The notes: generated from the letters alone by a model not told the origin. A DNA stretch of 64,000 nucleotides from Burkholderiaceae bacterium (GCA_947472645.1 CANJBQ010000008.1:1-64000), one strand, 5' to 3'. Shown: positions 8,967 to 18,052, numbered from the stretch's first letter. Made by a program: numbers and translations.

Positions 8967-10775
8967 CTAGCGACCTCTTAGAAATAGCTTATCTAAGTCT
9001 TGAACACTCAATTGTACCCAGGTTGGGCGACCGTGATTACACTGATCAGCACGGTCAGTTATTTCCATTTGACGAAGTAATGCATTCATTTCTGGAACGG
9101 TTAAAAGTCGATGAGCACGCACAGCGGCATGGCAAGCCTTCGAGGCTAATCGTTCATGTTTGGCTGCGTCCAACATTTGTGTTGAACCTATTTCGTCAAG
9201 ATCACTAATGAGTGACCGGACTAATGGAATAGGGTCGGCTTTACTTAATAATGCAGGTAGTGATCGTATACCTAATTGTTCTGGACCTATCGAGGAGATA
9301 TCAAAACCTAATTCATTTAATAATGATTGATTTTCTGTGACTAAGGAAATTTCTAGACGACTAGCGTTCATCACAACGGGTACTAAAAGTGATTGAATAG
9401 CAATTTGGCCGCCTAAGTGAGTTTTTAATTGCTCATATAGAACTCTCTCGTGGGCAGCGTGCATATCAACAAGAACAAGACCCTGCTGATTTTGTGCCAA
9501 GATATAAATTCCAGCAAGTTGGGCAATGGCATAACCTAAGGGATAGTCAGTTGCTTCTTTCAGGTTAGAAATTGACACATTATGAATGGATGAAATGGAC
9601 GAGTTGCTAGAAAGCAGTTGGTCCATTGAAGATTTGACGGACTGGTTAACGGGCAGATTAAGTCGAAGGTTTTGTCCAAAAGATGTCCCAATAGTGTTCT
9701 GGGCAGGAGCTGATGTAAACGTTGTTGAGGCAAATGAAGCAGATGTGGAAATTAGTTCAACCATATCGTTATTCAGTAGATTAGATTGACCTGCACCATG
9801 GGCCAAACGATCTTTAATCGAGTGATACACAAATTGATGTACTGCTCGACTATCTCTAAACCTAACTTCAATCTTAGCGGGGTGAACATTAACATCAACT
9901 AATTCAGGATCAATGGTTAGGTTTAAAAGTAAGATGGGTTGGCGGTCGCCATGAAGGACATCTTGGTAAGCGCTCTTAATCGCATGATGAATCAGTTTAT
10001 CTTTTACAAAGCGATGATTGACAAAAATATATTGCTGATCTGATCTAGCTCTACTTGCGGTAGGGGCCCCTATAAATCCATCTAACTCAATGAGTTCTGA
10101 ACCAATTTGAAGTGGTAGTTTTGCAGCATGAAATTCAGCGCCTAGAATATCGTCAGCACGAAGATCTAAAGACCCTCCTAGCCAACGATGAACGGGCTTT
10201 CCATTGTGCCAAATTGAAAAAGCAATCTGCGGATTTGCCAAAGCACAACGTTTAATGGCTTCGATACAGTGGCCGAATTCAGTACTTGTCGATTTTAAAA
10301 ACTTACGCCTTGCTGGAGTATTAAAAAACAAGTCTTGAACGTCAATGCGAGTCCCAAAATCTCCTGCAGAGGGTTTGATCTCAAATGATGTGTTATCCAT
10401 CGTATAGGCATGATCATCATTAGCAGTTCTCGTGGTTAAGGAGACTTTAGCGACAGATGCGATTGAAGCAAGTGCCTCACCACGAAAACCCATTGTGATC
10501 ACAGATTCCAGGTCTTCTAAGCTATAAATCTTACTCGTGGCATGGCGTGTTAGGGCCAACATCAGTTCTTCTTGCACAATTCCTGCGCCATCATCGGTAA
10601 TAACGATTCTCGTAGTACCGCCTTCTTCTAGTCTGACATCAATGGCAGATGATTTGGCATCGATAGCATTTTCTAACAGTTCTTTGACGACAGCGCTAGG
10701 GCGTTCAATGACTTCACCAGCCGCAATTTGGCTAATCAGTTGATCAGGGAGCGTTCGAATAGGATTTCTCGTCAT
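8967..10775 (-). CDS. mutL: DNA mismatch repair protein MutL
   Basis: Couples MutS mismatch recognition to strand removal. The 602-aa protein has a GHKL ATPase domain (ELLENAIDAKSS near 32-43, DDGAGI ~60-65, GFRGEALASI ~95-104). A Ser/Asn-rich linker of about 330-410 follows, then a C-terminal dimerization domain. The C-terminal domain carries 'DMHAAHERVLYE' (~436-447), matching the DQHA(X)2E(X)4E metal-binding endonuclease motif with Met for Gln. It also carries 'ACHAAVRAH' and 'QCNHGRPT'. Established knowledge links these motifs to MutL proteins that nick DNA in organisms lacking MutH. It is followed by miaA on the same strand. Confidence 0.97.
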   Translation of the reverse strand: MTRNPIRTLPDQLISQIAAGEVIERPSAVVKELLENAIDAKSSAIDVRLEEGGTTRIVITDDGAGIVQEELMLALTRHATSKIYSLEDLESVITMGFRGEALASIASVAKVSLTTRTANDDHAYTMDNTSFEIKPSAGDFGTRIDVQDLFFNTPARRKFLKSTSTEFGHCIEAIKRCALANPQIAFSIWHNGKPVHRWLGGSLDLRADDILGAEFHAAKLPLQIGSELIELDGFIGAPTASRARSDQQYIFVNHRFVKDKLIHHAIKSAYQDVLHGDRQPILLLNLTIDPELVDVNVHPAKIEVRFRDSRAVHQFVYHSIKDRLAHGAGQSNLLNNDMVELISTSASFASTTFTSAPAQNTIGTSFGQNLRLNLPVNQSVKSSMDQLLSSNSSISSIHNVSISNLKEATDYPLGYAIAQLAGIYILAQNQQGLVLVDMHAAHERVLYEQLKTHLGGQIAIQSLLVPVVMNASRLEISLVTENQSLLNELGFDISSIGPEQLGIRSLPALLSKADPIPLVRSLISDLDEIGSTQMLDAAKHERLASKACHAAVRAHRLLTVPEMNALLRQMEITDRADQCNHGRPTWVQLSVQDLDKLFLRGR

Positions 10776-10823
10776 CAGTTTATTTTCTCATGAGATGGCT
10801 GAAGACAGATTGAAACTGTTAAG

Positions 10824-11474
10824 ATGTCGGACGTGGAACAGTTAATCGCCTTATTTCAGTTTGTGATGCATATTGGGGACCATCTCGCGGAGTATGGCAC
10901 TCTAGCCTATGCCATCTTAAGTGCCGTTATTTTTTCAGAGACGGCATTTGTCATTTTCCCTTTTTTACCTGGCGATACATTAATTTTTGCTGCAGGAGCT
11001 TTTTGCGCAAGTGGGCAGCTCAATATTGCTATACTCAATGTTGTGATTATTTCGTCTGCGATTATGGGCAATACGATTAATTTTTGGATTGGTAAATATT
11101 TGGTAGATCGAATTGATATCAAAAAGGCAAGATGGATTGATCAAGCCGCTTTAGAGAAAACGCATTTATTTTTTGAAAAACATGGCGGTAAGACAATTAT
11201 ATTGGCAAGATTTGTTCCCTTGGTCAGATCTTTTGCACCCTTTGTTGCAGGGGTTTCCCATATGGATCATCAAAAGTTTCAGATCTACAACGTGATTGGA
11301 GCCTTCTTATGGAGCGGCTTACTTTCAGTCTGTGGCTATTTTTTTGGCAATTTACCTATTATTCGTGATAATTTAAATATGATTGTTTTAATTGGGGCAA
11401 GTGCTGCAATTATTCCAACAATGATTGCAGGAGTTTTGCAATTACTTCAGTCCATGAAAAAAAATAAGGTTTAA
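10824..11474 (+). CDS. DedA family (VTT/SNARE-associated domain) membrane protein
   Basis: A 216-aa inner-membrane protein with several hydrophobic helices. It has the DedA landmarks 'FPFLPGDTLIFAAGAF', an internal 'GNTINFWIGKYLV' and 'FARFVPLVRSFAPFVAGVSHM' with the conserved F-x-R-x2-P-x3-R-x3-P pattern. DedA proteins are linked to lipid-carrier flipping and envelope stability. Some family members flip undecaprenyl phosphate, but the specific role here cannot be read. The gene is divergent from mutL with 48 bases between them and stands as a single-gene unit. Confidence 0.92.
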   Translation: MSDVEQLIALFQFVMHIGDHLAEYGTLAYAILSAVIFSETAFVIFPFLPGDTLIFAAGAFCASGQLNIAILNVVIISSAIMGNTINFWIGKYLVDRIDIKKARWIDQAALEKTHLFFEKHGGKTIILARFVPLVRSFAPFVAGVSHMDHQKFQIYNVIGAFLWSGLLSVCGYFFGNLPIIRDNLNMIVLIGASAAIIPTMIAGVLQLLQSMKKNKV

Positions 11475-11502
11475 CTTATTTTTAAGGCAGTTAGAAGATA
11501 GA

Positions 11503-12345
11503 TTAGTGATGCTTTAGCGATCGCTCTAACTCTACAAGTTGTTCTCTAATATCCGCTGCATCTTGCGCTTCTGGACTTTTTGTTAAGTAGATTTGCATAT
11601 CATCGATAGCCAGACGGATATAGTCTAGTTGCGCGAATGCTAAACCACGATCACGAACTTCGTCAATTTCGTTGGGTAGTAAAATAACGAGACGTTCTTG
11701 AATTCCGAGTAATCTCTCCCACCTTTCTTGATGGGTATAAACAGCCTTTAAATTTCTCAAAAACCGAGAGAGTATTTCTCGAGGACTGGAGCTTCTTAAA
11801 AACAAACTTAAAGGTAATGCGAGTTCACCGCGGTATCCTTGCGCATCCAAATATGGGTCTAACATGGCCTGCAATTCATTTTTAGAGAGAGATGCGCCTG
11901 TTGTAGGGTCCATCACGACTTCACCCTGGGGTAAAGATATGCGAACTAAAAAATGATTAGGGAAAGAAATTCCTCGTATTTGAAGCCCTATTTGCTGACC
12001 AAACTCCATGAGAAGGATAGAAAGAGAAATAGGAATACCGCGCCGTTTTTGTAATAGGCTATGTAAATACGAATTCTCTGGGTCATAGTAATCATTGGTA
12101 TTGAGCTCAAAATGCATTTCTTGGAAAAAGAAAAACTTTAGAAATTGCAGTTTTTGCAGATCGGTAGTTTCAGCAGTGAATTTTGACTTTAACTTGATGA
12201 CCATTTTATCAACTTCATCAAGTATTGATTGGACATCCAACCCAGGAAAAGCATGTTGCCCGATAGCAATGACTGCTTCGGTTAATGGGAAATGTGCATC
12301 ATCTGCAACGAGGGAGTTAAAATAATCTAAATGTTTTGTTGGCAT
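11503..12345 (-). CDS. SirB1/transglutaminase-like, tetratricopeptide family protein
   Basis: A 280-aa soluble protein of the SirB1 family. The N-terminal transglutaminase-like fold shows 'LLQKRRGIPISLSILLMEFGQ' and 'GISFPNHFLVRI'. The family usually keeps the fold while lacking a clear Cys-His-Asp triad, and I see no catalytic cysteine. The C-terminal part (~185-280) is helical and TPR-like ('AVYTHQERWERLLGIQERL'). The function is unknown; in gammaproteobacteria relatives lie beside prmC/prfA. Here it lies 3 bases downstream of murJ on the same strand, probably co-transcribed. Confidence 0.85.
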   Translation of the reverse strand: MPTKHLDYFNSLVADDAHFPLTEAVIAIGQHAFPGLDVQSILDEVDKMVIKLKSKFTAETTDLQKLQFLKFFFFQEMHFELNTNDYYDPENSYLHSLLQKRRGIPISLSILLMEFGQQIGLQIRGISFPNHFLVRISLPQGEVVMDPTTGASLSKNELQAMLDPYLDAQGYRGELALPLSLFLRSSSPREILSRFLRNLKAVYTHQERWERLLGIQERLVILLPNEIDEVRDRGLAFAQLDYIRLAIDDMQIYLTKSPEAQDAADIREQLVELERSLKHH

Positions 12346-12348
12346 GAC

Positions 12349-13908
12349 TTAATGAGAGTGTCTTAAAAGCTCTTTGTAATTAAATCCACAAATTTTGAGT
12401 ACGAGTAAATACATTACCATAGCTAAACTTCCCCAGCCGAGCATCAGAAAAATTCTTATCAGGGGTTTTTCACCTAGGGCAATCCAATTATGATGATTTG
12501 CACCAAAATAAAGTATTCCCGCAAAAACACATAAACCAACGAAGAGTCTTAAAAAGAAAGGCGTCCAAAATTGCCCGACGTTGATTAACGAGCCTTTCCT
12601 GACTAGACCTACCCAAAGGAGCGCAGCATTTAAACATGCGCCTAGTCCAATGGATAATGCGAGTCCTGCATGTTGAAAATAGGGAACAAAAATAAGGTTC
12701 ATGAATTGTGTAAACACTAGGACAAAAAGACCAATTTTTACGGGTGTGCGGATATCTTGCGCGGCATAAAAACCAGGCGCCAGGATTTTAATCAGGATCA
12801 AGCCAATGAGACCAACCCCATAAGCTTGAAGGGCCATTCTAGTCATTTCAACGTCTATTGCCGTAAACTTTCCGTAGTGATAAAGACTTGCCGCCAGAGG
12901 TGTTCCGAATAGAAATAGCGCTAAAGCGGCGGGTGCTGATAGGATAAATGTGAGACGAATTCCCCAGTGAATGAGTTCGCTCGAATGTTGGATATCACCA
13001 TTGGCATTTGCTTTACTTAGACTAGGCAGAAGAACTGTACCAACAGCTACGCCCAACAAAGCTGTTGGAAACTCCATCAGACGATCAGCGTAGGACAGCC
13101 AGGAAACGCTGCCAGCTACAAGATGAGAAGCAATATTCGTATTAATAATGAGTGATAGTTGGCTGACCGATACTGCAAAAACAGCAGGCCCCATCAATCG
13201 AAGGATGCGCCTTGCTTCGGGATTTTTAGCGGCTGCTGTGATGACCTGCCAACCTAGACCGATGCGAGGCATCATACCGATTCTGGATAAAGCAGGAATT
13301 TGTATGGCTAACTGCAAAATACCGCCAATCATCACCCCAAGTCCGAGTCCATAAATAGGGGTTTGGAAATAAGGAGCAATCATTAAAGAACCGGTAATCA
13401 TTCCAAGATTGAGTAAAACTGGGGTAAATGCAGGAATAAGGAACTTTTTATTTGTATTTAAAATACCAGCAGCCAAGGAAACTAAAGAAATGAAGCCAAT
13501 ATAAGGGAACATTATGCGAGTCAGAACGACACTCATTTCATAGCTATTTGAACTTTTAAAGCCAGAGGCGATTGCCAAAACAAGGTATGGGGCAAAAACA
13601 ACGCCAAGGATAACCGTCAATAACAGACTCCAAAACAGCAGAGTTGTGACCACATTAATGAGTTGTTTTGTTGCGTCTGGGCCGTTTTTTGCATTAACTT
13701 CGCCTAAAATAGGCACAAATGCTTGAGAAAACGCACCTTCAGCAAAAAGGCGCCTTAAAAGGTTGGGTATCCGAAAGGCTACATTAAAGGCGTCCGTCAT
13801 TTCTGAGGCGCCAAATGCTCTAGCAATCAAAGTCTCCCTAACGAGCCCTAGGACTCGAGAGAGCATGGTCATGCTACTTACTTTTAATGAGGTAGATAAA
13901 AGGTTCAC
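12349..13908 (-). CDS. murJ: Lipid II flippase MurJ
   Basis: Essential inner-membrane flippase of the MOP superfamily that moves lipid II to the periplasmic face for peptidoglycan synthesis. From GTG 13908 the protein is 519 aa, the family length. It opens with 'MNLLSTSLKVSSMTMLSR', then the conserved RVLGLVRETLIARAFG and 'RIPNLLRRLFAEGAFSQAF'. About 14 hydrophobic segments follow. The frame stays open to a TTG at 13944, adding 12 residues with no family counterpart and overlapping a TATAAT-containing promoter region. I therefore prefer GTG 13908, but the start is not certain. The neighbour rpsT on the other side is a conserved pairing. Confidence 0.94.
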   Translation of the reverse strand: MNLLSTSLKVSSMTMLSRVLGLVRETLIARAFGASEMTDAFNVAFRIPNLLRRLFAEGAFSQAFVPILGEVNAKNGPDATKQLINVVTTLLFWSLLLTVILGVVFAPYLVLAIASGFKSSNSYEMSVVLTRIMFPYIGFISLVSLAAGILNTNKKFLIPAFTPVLLNLGMITGSLMIAPYFQTPIYGLGLGVMIGGILQLAIQIPALSRIGMMPRIGLGWQVITAAAKNPEARRILRLMGPAVFAVSVSQLSLIINTNIASHLVAGSVSWLSYADRLMEFPTALLGVAVGTVLLPSLSKANANGDIQHSSELIHWGIRLTFILSAPAALALFLFGTPLAASLYHYGKFTAIDVEMTRMALQAYGVGLIGLILIKILAPGFYAAQDIRTPVKIGLFVLVFTQFMNLIFVPYFQHAGLALSIGLGACLNAALLWVGLVRKGSLINVGQFWTPFFLRLFVGLCVFAGILYFGANHHNWIALGEKPLIRIFLMLGWGSLAMVMYLLVLKICGFNYKELLRHSH

Positions 13909-13937
13909 CCTTGAAGTTTGCCCTATATTGGGGGGAG

Positions 13938-13966
13938 TAGTCAAAATAACTTTGTTAAGTTATAAT
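13938..13966 (+). promoter_or_regulatory. Candidate sigma-70 promoter for rpsT
   Basis: A perfect TATAAT at 13961-13966 lies 17 bases after TAGTCA (13938-13943, 4 of 6 matches to TTGACA) in the murJ-rpsT intergenic region. It would give an rpsT leader of roughly 135 bases; S20 genes are often autoregulated through the leader, though no specific element is recognisable here. Confidence 0.4.
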
Positions 13967-14109
13967 AATGGATTACGTTTTTCAAACTTCATAAATTAGT
14001 AACTTGTTGTGATGTTAGTAAGTCGTTGAGGAAGTTTGAAGGCTTAACCAAAATTTGTAATGAATGGCACTATGTGTATTCATACCTAGAAAGAAATTGA
14101 GTAAAAAAT

Positions 14110-14376
14110 ATGGCAAATACAGCACAAGCCCGTAAGCGCGCTCGTCAAGCAGTGAAGCAAAACGCTCACAACTCTAGCTTGCGTTCACGTTTAAGAACAG
14201 CAATTAAATCAGTTCGCAAAGCCGTTAGCGTTGGCGATAAAGAAGCTGCAGCGAAGGTGTTTTTGGCTGCGCAAACCACAATTGATCAGATTGCTGACAA
14301 AAAGATTATTCACAAAAATACAGCCTCACGTCAAAAATCACGTTTATCAGCTGCAATTAAAGGCATGACAAGCTAA
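14110..14376 (+). CDS. rpsT: 30S ribosomal protein S20
   Basis: Small primary binding protein of the 30S subunit body, contacting 16S rRNA. The 88-aa sequence is rich in Lys, Arg and Ala and begins [15 protein letters not shown], then '[15 protein letters not shown]' and a C-terminal '[18 protein letters not shown]', the S20 consensus. The Shine-Dalgarno region (TTGAGTAAAAAAT) is weak, as is common for autoregulated S20 genes. A strong terminator follows about 20 bases after the stop, and murJ is divergent upstream. Confidence 0.98.
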   Translation: MANTAQARKRARQAVKQNAHNSSLRSRLRTAIKSVRKAVSVGDKEAAAKVFLAAQTTIDQIADKKIIHKNTASRQKSRLSAAIKGMTS

Positions 14377-14396
14377 AAATAGTTTATTTTTAGTTT

Positions 14397-14420
14397 AAAG
14401 TCCGCCGATGGCGGACTTTT
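14397..14420. terminator. Bidirectional intrinsic terminator between rpsT and the DUF3579 gene
   Basis: A perfect 10-bp stem AAAGTCCGCC / GGCGGACTTT with a GAT loop, flanked by A-rich and T-rich ends, lies between two convergent genes. It can work in both directions, and its last bases overlap the stop codon of the minus-strand gene. Confidence 0.85.
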
Positions 14421-14736
14421 AGTTTGTAGTGGGATGAGAGCTTGGTGGTAATTCACAGATTTCAGTGAGCATTAAATCGTTGTCTTTTGCAAAGCCTAAA
14501 ACAAAGTCTAATGCTCGAGGGTCAATTTCCTTTAAACGTTCATCAACAATAACGCATTTAATACCATTTATTGTTTCGGGACGCACAAAGGGGGAGTGGG
14601 TAAAGCGAGGATCACCGCCATCATCTTTAGGTCTAAATGGTGCCATCACACCACAAAGTCGGTCGATCCAGTCGCTAGGACGAAATACTTTGCCGTTTGA
14701 TGTGATGCCTTGAATGAGAAACTGTTTATGAATCAA
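14419..14736 (-). CDS. DUF3579 domain-containing protein
   Basis: A 105-aa conserved protein of unknown function. Recognisable family sequence: 'FLIQGITSNGKVFRPSDWIDRL' near the start, 'FRPKDDGGDPRFTHSPFVRP' and 'GIKCVIVDERL'. It has no signal peptide or membrane segment, so it is probably cytoplasmic. DUF3579 genes are largely betaproteobacterial and often lie next to argF, as here in divergent orientation 122 bases away. A link to arginine metabolism is an inference from that context only. Confidence 0.87.
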   Translation of the reverse strand: MIHKQFLIQGITSNGKVFRPSDWIDRLCGVMAPFRPKDDGGDPRFTHSPFVRPETINGIKCVIVDERLKEIDPRALDFVLGFAKDNDLMLTEICELPPSSHPTTN

Positions 14737-14775
14737 TTTGGGAAGTGTGGAATTAGCTAGTGAAATAATGATCTA

Positions 14776-14791
14776 CTTTAGTGGACTAAAG
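14776..14791. promoter_or_regulatory. Inverted repeat in the DUF3579-argF intergenic region
   Basis: CTTTAGT-GG-ACTAAAG is a perfect 7-bp inverted repeat. A further ACTAAAA half-copy follows at about 14794. It lies upstream of the argF promoter candidate and upstream of the divergent DUF3579 start, so it is well placed as an operator. It does not resemble the E. coli ArgR box. Confidence 0.35.
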
Positions 14792-14816
14792 TGACTAAAA
14801 AAAGTTTAACAGTATG

Positions 14817-14846
14817 TTGATTGAATACAATACTTATTTATATAAC
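14817..14846 (+). promoter_or_regulatory. Candidate sigma-70 promoter for argF
   Basis: TTGATT (14817-14822), 18-base spacer, TATAAC (14841-14846). The predicted transcription start is around 14853, about 6 bases before the argF ATG, which implies an almost leaderless mRNA. Confidence 0.5.
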
Positions 14847-14858
14847 CAATAAAAATTT

Positions 14859-15791
14859 ATGACGCAATTAAAAGTACCGCTTCGACATTATCTTCAGTTT
14901 TCTGATTTTAGTTCTGAGGAATACGCTTATATTTTAAATCGCTCTAAAATTTTGAAGGATAAGTTCAAGGGTTACGAGACATGGCATCCTTTGCATGATC
15001 GCACTTTAGCGATGATCTTTGAAAAGCACTCTACAAGAACAAGGCTATCCTTTGAGGCGGGTATGTTTCAATTGGGAGGTCACGCCGTTTACTTAAATAC
15101 GCGCGATACTCAACTTGGTCGTGGTGAACCGGTAGAAGATGCCGCGCAAGTCATATCACGCATGACAGACATCATTATGATTCGCACTTTTGGTCAAGAT
15201 ATTTTGGAGCGTTTTGCTGCCAACTCGAGGGTGCCAGTGATTAATGGGTTAACCAATGAGTTTCATCCCTGTCAAGTTTTAGCGGATATTTTTACATTCC
15301 ATGAGTTACGTGGGGATATCTCTGGCAAAGTTGTGACTTGGGTTGGTGATGCCAACAATATGGCCTACACATGGCTACAAGCAGCATGTATTCTAAATTT
15401 TCAATTCCATTTTTCTGGACCCGCGGGCTATCCGCTGGATATGACGCGCATTAGTGCAGCAGAGCAGCGGCATTTACAAGTATTTGATAGTCCATTAGAG
15501 GCCTGCAAGGGCGCACATTTGGTAACGACAGATGTATGGACTAGTATGGGATACGAAGAAGAGAACCAACAGCGTTTAAAGGCGTTTTCGAATTGGATTG
15601 TTGATCAGCAAAAGATGTCGGTAGCAAAGGCGGATGCGATTTTTATGCATTGTCTGCCGGCGCACCGTGGCGAAGAAGTTTCTAGTGAAGTGATTGATGG
15701 TCCACAAAGTGTGGTTTGGGAAGAGGCCGAAAATCGATTGCATGTTCAAAAGGCCCTAATGGAATTTTTATTATGCGGTACATTTAATTAA
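14859..15791 (+). CDS. argF: Ornithine carbamoyltransferase
   Basis: Condenses ornithine with carbamoyl phosphate to citrulline in arginine synthesis. The 310-aa protein has the carbamoyl-phosphate motif STRTR (58-62) in '[12 protein letters not shown]'. FHPCQVLAD (the HPCQ loop) comes near 137 and the ornithine-binding '[11 protein letters not shown]' near 268. There is no clear ribosome-binding site upstream. argG follows 11 bases downstream, so the last two steps before argininosuccinate lyase are co-expressed. In several Burkholderiales an argD gene precedes argF; here the argD-type gene lies 25 kb away. Confidence 0.97.
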   Translation: MTQLKVPLRHYLQFSDFSSEEYAYILNRSKILKDKFKGYETWHPLHDRTLAMIFEKHSTRTRLSFEAGMFQLGGHAVYLNTRDTQLGRGEPVEDAAQVISRMTDIIMIRTFGQDILERFAANSRVPVINGLTNEFHPCQVLADIFTFHELRGDISGKVVTWVGDANNMAYTWLQAACILNFQFHFSGPAGYPLDMTRISAAEQRHLQVFDSPLEACKGAHLVTTDVWTSMGYEEENQQRLKAFSNWIVDQQKMSVAKADAIFMHCLPAHRGEEVSSEVIDGPQSVVWEEAENRLHVQKALMEFLLCGTFN

Positions 15792-15802
15792 CTGGTAAAG
15801 AT

Positions 15803-17035
15803 ATGGCAGATATTCATAAAGTTGTTTTAGCATATTCAGGCGGACTAGATACAAGCGTCATTTTGAAGTGGTTACAAGACACCTATCATTGTGAAATTGT
15901 TACTTTTACGGCTGATCTTGGTCAGGGTGAAGAGCTTGAACCGGCGCGTGCAAAAGCGATTCAGTTTGGGATCAAGCCTGAAAATATTTATATCGATGAC
16001 TTACGAGAAGAATTTGTAAGAGATTTTGTGTTTCCCATGTTTAGAGCAAATACAATTTATGAAGGTGAGTATTTGTTGGGCACTTCGATTGCACGCCCAC
16101 TGATCGCCAAGCGACAAATCGAGATTGCACGTTTAACTGGTGCTGATTCAGTTTCTCACGGAGCCACAGGTAAAGGGAATGATCAAGTCCGTTTTGAGCT
16201 TGGTTATTACGCTTTAGAGCCAGGCATTAAAGTGATTGCCCCTTGGCGTGAATGGGACTTGCTCTCGCGTGAAAAGCTTTTGGCCTACGCTGAAAAAAAT
16301 GGCATTCCTGTTGAAATGAAACATAAGCAGGGCGGCGCCCCTTATTCGATGGATGCTAATTTACTACATATCAGTTTTGAAGGCCGGCATCTGGAAGATC
16401 CAAATGCTGAAGCTGAAGAATCCATGTGGCGTTGGACTGTTGCACCCGAAAAAGCCCCAGATGAACCTCAGGTCATAGAGCTAGAGTTTGCTAAAGGTGA
16501 TTTAGTTGCTATCGATGGAAAACATTTAAAGCCACATGAGTTACTGGCTAGATTAAATGAACTAGGCGGTAAGCATGGTATTGGACGGCTTGATTTGGTT
16601 GAGAATCGTTTTGTCGGTATGAAAAGTCGTGGATGTTATGAAACGCCAGGTGGAACTATCCTTTTAAAAGCGCATCGCGGTATAGAAAGTATTACCTTGG
16701 ATCGCGAAGTTGCTCATTTAAAGGATGATTTGATGCCGCGCTACGCTAGTTTGATTTATAACGGTTACTGGTGGTCGCCAGAACGTATCGCACTTCAAGC
16801 CTTGATTGATCATACGCAAGCGATGGTCAATGGCTTTGTTAGAGTCAAACTATATAAAGGTTCTGTATCCGTCTTATCAAGAAATTCGGTAAACACCCTA
16901 TTTGATCAAAACATTGCTACATTTGATGATGATGGTGGAGCTTATAACCAAGCGGATGCAGGTGGTTTTATCAAACTCAATGCACTACGGATGAGGATTG
17001 CTGAAATCGCTAAACGTAAAAGAAATATTAAGTAA
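15803..17035 (+). CDS. argG: Argininosuccinate synthase
   Basis: ATP-dependent ligation of citrulline and aspartate to argininosuccinate. The 410-aa protein has the N-type ATP pyrophosphatase P-loop AYSGGLDTS (9-17), then '[11 protein letters not shown]', the '[13 protein letters not shown]' loop and '[18 protein letters not shown]'. These are the conserved synthase signatures. The product is cytosolic and tetrameric in known members. It is translated directly after argF (11-base gap) and is followed by ppnP 13 bases later, which may belong to the same transcript. Confidence 0.98.
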   Translation: MADIHKVVLAYSGGLDTSVILKWLQDTYHCEIVTFTADLGQGEELEPARAKAIQFGIKPENIYIDDLREEFVRDFVFPMFRANTIYEGEYLLGTSIARPLIAKRQIEIARLTGADSVSHGATGKGNDQVRFELGYYALEPGIKVIAPWREWDLLSREKLLAYAEKNGIPVEMKHKQGGAPYSMDANLLHISFEGRHLEDPNAEAEESMWRWTVAPEKAPDEPQVIELEFAKGDLVAIDGKHLKPHELLARLNELGGKHGIGRLDLVENRFVGMKSRGCYETPGGTILLKAHRGIESITLDREVAHLKDDLMPRYASLIYNGYWWSPERIALQALIDHTQAMVNGFVRVKLYKGSVSVLSRNSVNTLFDQNIATFDDDGGAYNQADAGGFIKLNALRMRIAEIAKRKRNIK

Positions 17036-17048
17036 AGAAAGAGTCCTT

Positions 17049-17354
17049 ATGCAATTTGATCAAGTGTCTGTTGGGAAAAAAGCAAATGTTTATTTTGATG
17101 GGAAGTGTGTATCCCATACAGTTATATTAGCCGACGGTACAAAAAAATCGGTCGGCGTCATACTGCCGAGTTCTTTAAGGTTTGATTTAACGACTAAAGA
17201 AATCATGGAAGTAATCGACGGCAAAGCCTATGTTGCGATTAATGGCAGTCCTGAGCTCACATTTGTGAATGGTCAACAATGGGAAGTTGAGGCGGGCGGT
17301 TATTTTCAGATTCGGGTAGAAGAACCTTTGCACTATGTGTGCCACTTTGGCTAA
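17049..17354 (+). CDS. ppnP: Pyrimidine/purine nucleoside phosphorylase (DUF1255 cupin)
   Basis: A 101-aa single-domain cupin. Homologues (E. coli YaiE/PpnP) cleave several nucleosides with phosphate to a base and ribose-1-phosphate. Motifs: 'ANVYFDGKCVSHTVI', 'DGTKKSVGVILP', and the cupin-like 'GQQWEVEAGGYFQIRV' before a C-terminal 'PLHYVCHFG', close to the family ending. The start is ATG 17049, preceded by GAAAGAG; the frame is open another 17 codons into argG, but that part has no family similarity. Its position behind argG suggests read-through expression rather than a functional link. Confidence 0.9.
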   Translation: MQFDQVSVGKKANVYFDGKCVSHTVILADGTKKSVGVILPSSLRFDLTTKEIMEVIDGKAYVAINGSPELTFVNGQQWEVEAGGYFQIRVEEPLHYVCHFG

Positions 17355-17367
17355 GCCATAGAAAAAA

Positions 17368-17817
17368 CTACGGCTTTGGTAAGCCTTCAATGACTTTGCC
17401 CGCGCCAATTTGCTTTTTCTCAAACCATTTAGTGTTCATTTCTAGGACGTATCGAACAGGTTTGGTTGGACAGTGATTATCTTCAGTTTGCGGTTTCATT
17501 TCATCGATATTGACGATTTTTCCGTCATCGTCAATAAAAGCGACGGATAAAGGGATTAAGGTATTTCGCATCCAAAAGCAGTGCCCAGCTTTTTGATTAA
17601 ATACAAAAAGCATGCCAGCGTTATCAGGCAATACTCTGCGGTACATTAAACCTAGCTCCTGGCTTGCAGGAGTTGAAGCCACTTCCGCTTTAATTATTTC
17701 TTTACCAATTTTCAATTCAATCGTGGGGAGAGATGCGCCATGAGTCGTGATTGAAAAAATAAATCCAAAAATACCTAGGAGCTTATATAAAGTACGTGTG
17801 CTGTTCATAAAATTCAC
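17368..17817 (-). CDS. Exported DUF192 domain-containing protein
   Basis: A 149-aa protein with a signal peptide: N-terminal basic residues, a hydrophobic stretch around 'LLGIFGFIFSITTHGA', and likely cleavage after A-x-A-like 'HGA'. The DUF192 domain follows, with 'ELGLMYRRVLPDNAGMLFVF', 'CFWMRNTLIPLSVAFID' and 'VLEMNTKWFEK'. Function is unknown; the family is a small beta-barrel exported by many proteobacteria. The second Met (residue 4) is an equally plausible start. It is convergent with ppnP (13 bases between). Confidence 0.85.
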   Translation of the reverse strand: MNFMNSTRTLYKLLGIFGFIFSITTHGASLPTIELKIGKEIIKAEVASTPASQELGLMYRRVLPDNAGMLFVFNQKAGHCFWMRNTLIPLSVAFIDDDGKIVNIDEMKPQTEDNHCPTKPVRYVLEMNTKWFEKKQIGAGKVIEGLPKP

Positions 17818-18052
17818 AATCTAGTGATGAAAAGGAGTATAAAAATTGCATATCTTGTTCCTTAAAGGGGATTGGAGACCTCAGATTTAAGAATTAACTA
17901 TTTAAATTTGTAATAATATGACATTAAATTGATTTAAAGGTGTCATTAGTTTAGAGGCAAATCATATTTTGACAAGAACGTGTCCTTGCACAGCGAATAC
18001 ACAAGCAGTTTAATAATTAAAATTTTTATATCTTTGAGGAGAGTTTTTCGAT
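17818..18052. other. Intergenic region between DUF192 gene and icd with an inverted repeat
   Basis: No gene is visible in these 235 bases. They hold an interrupted inverted repeat at 17918-17946: outer arms ATGACA / TGTCAT, inner arms TTAAAT / ATTTAA, with a 3-base bulge on one side. The icd promoter candidate lies downstream of it. The repeat is well placed to bind a regulator or to form a leader structure for the divergent gene. Confidence 0.4.
17986..18014 (+). promoter_or_regulatory. Candidate sigma-70 promoter for icd
   Basis: TTGCAC (17986-17991), 17-base spacer, TTTAAT (18009-18014). The inferred start near 18021 gives a leader of about 32 bases containing a strong Shine-Dalgarno sequence AGGAGAG at 18037-18043, 9 bases before the icd ATG. 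Confidence 0.45.

Noticed and set aside
13909-13944. Longer MurJ start at TTG 13944
   Set aside because: The extra 12 residues lack family similarity, no ribosome site precedes the TTG, and the region overlaps a TATAAT promoter element. GTG 13908 matches the family N-terminus.
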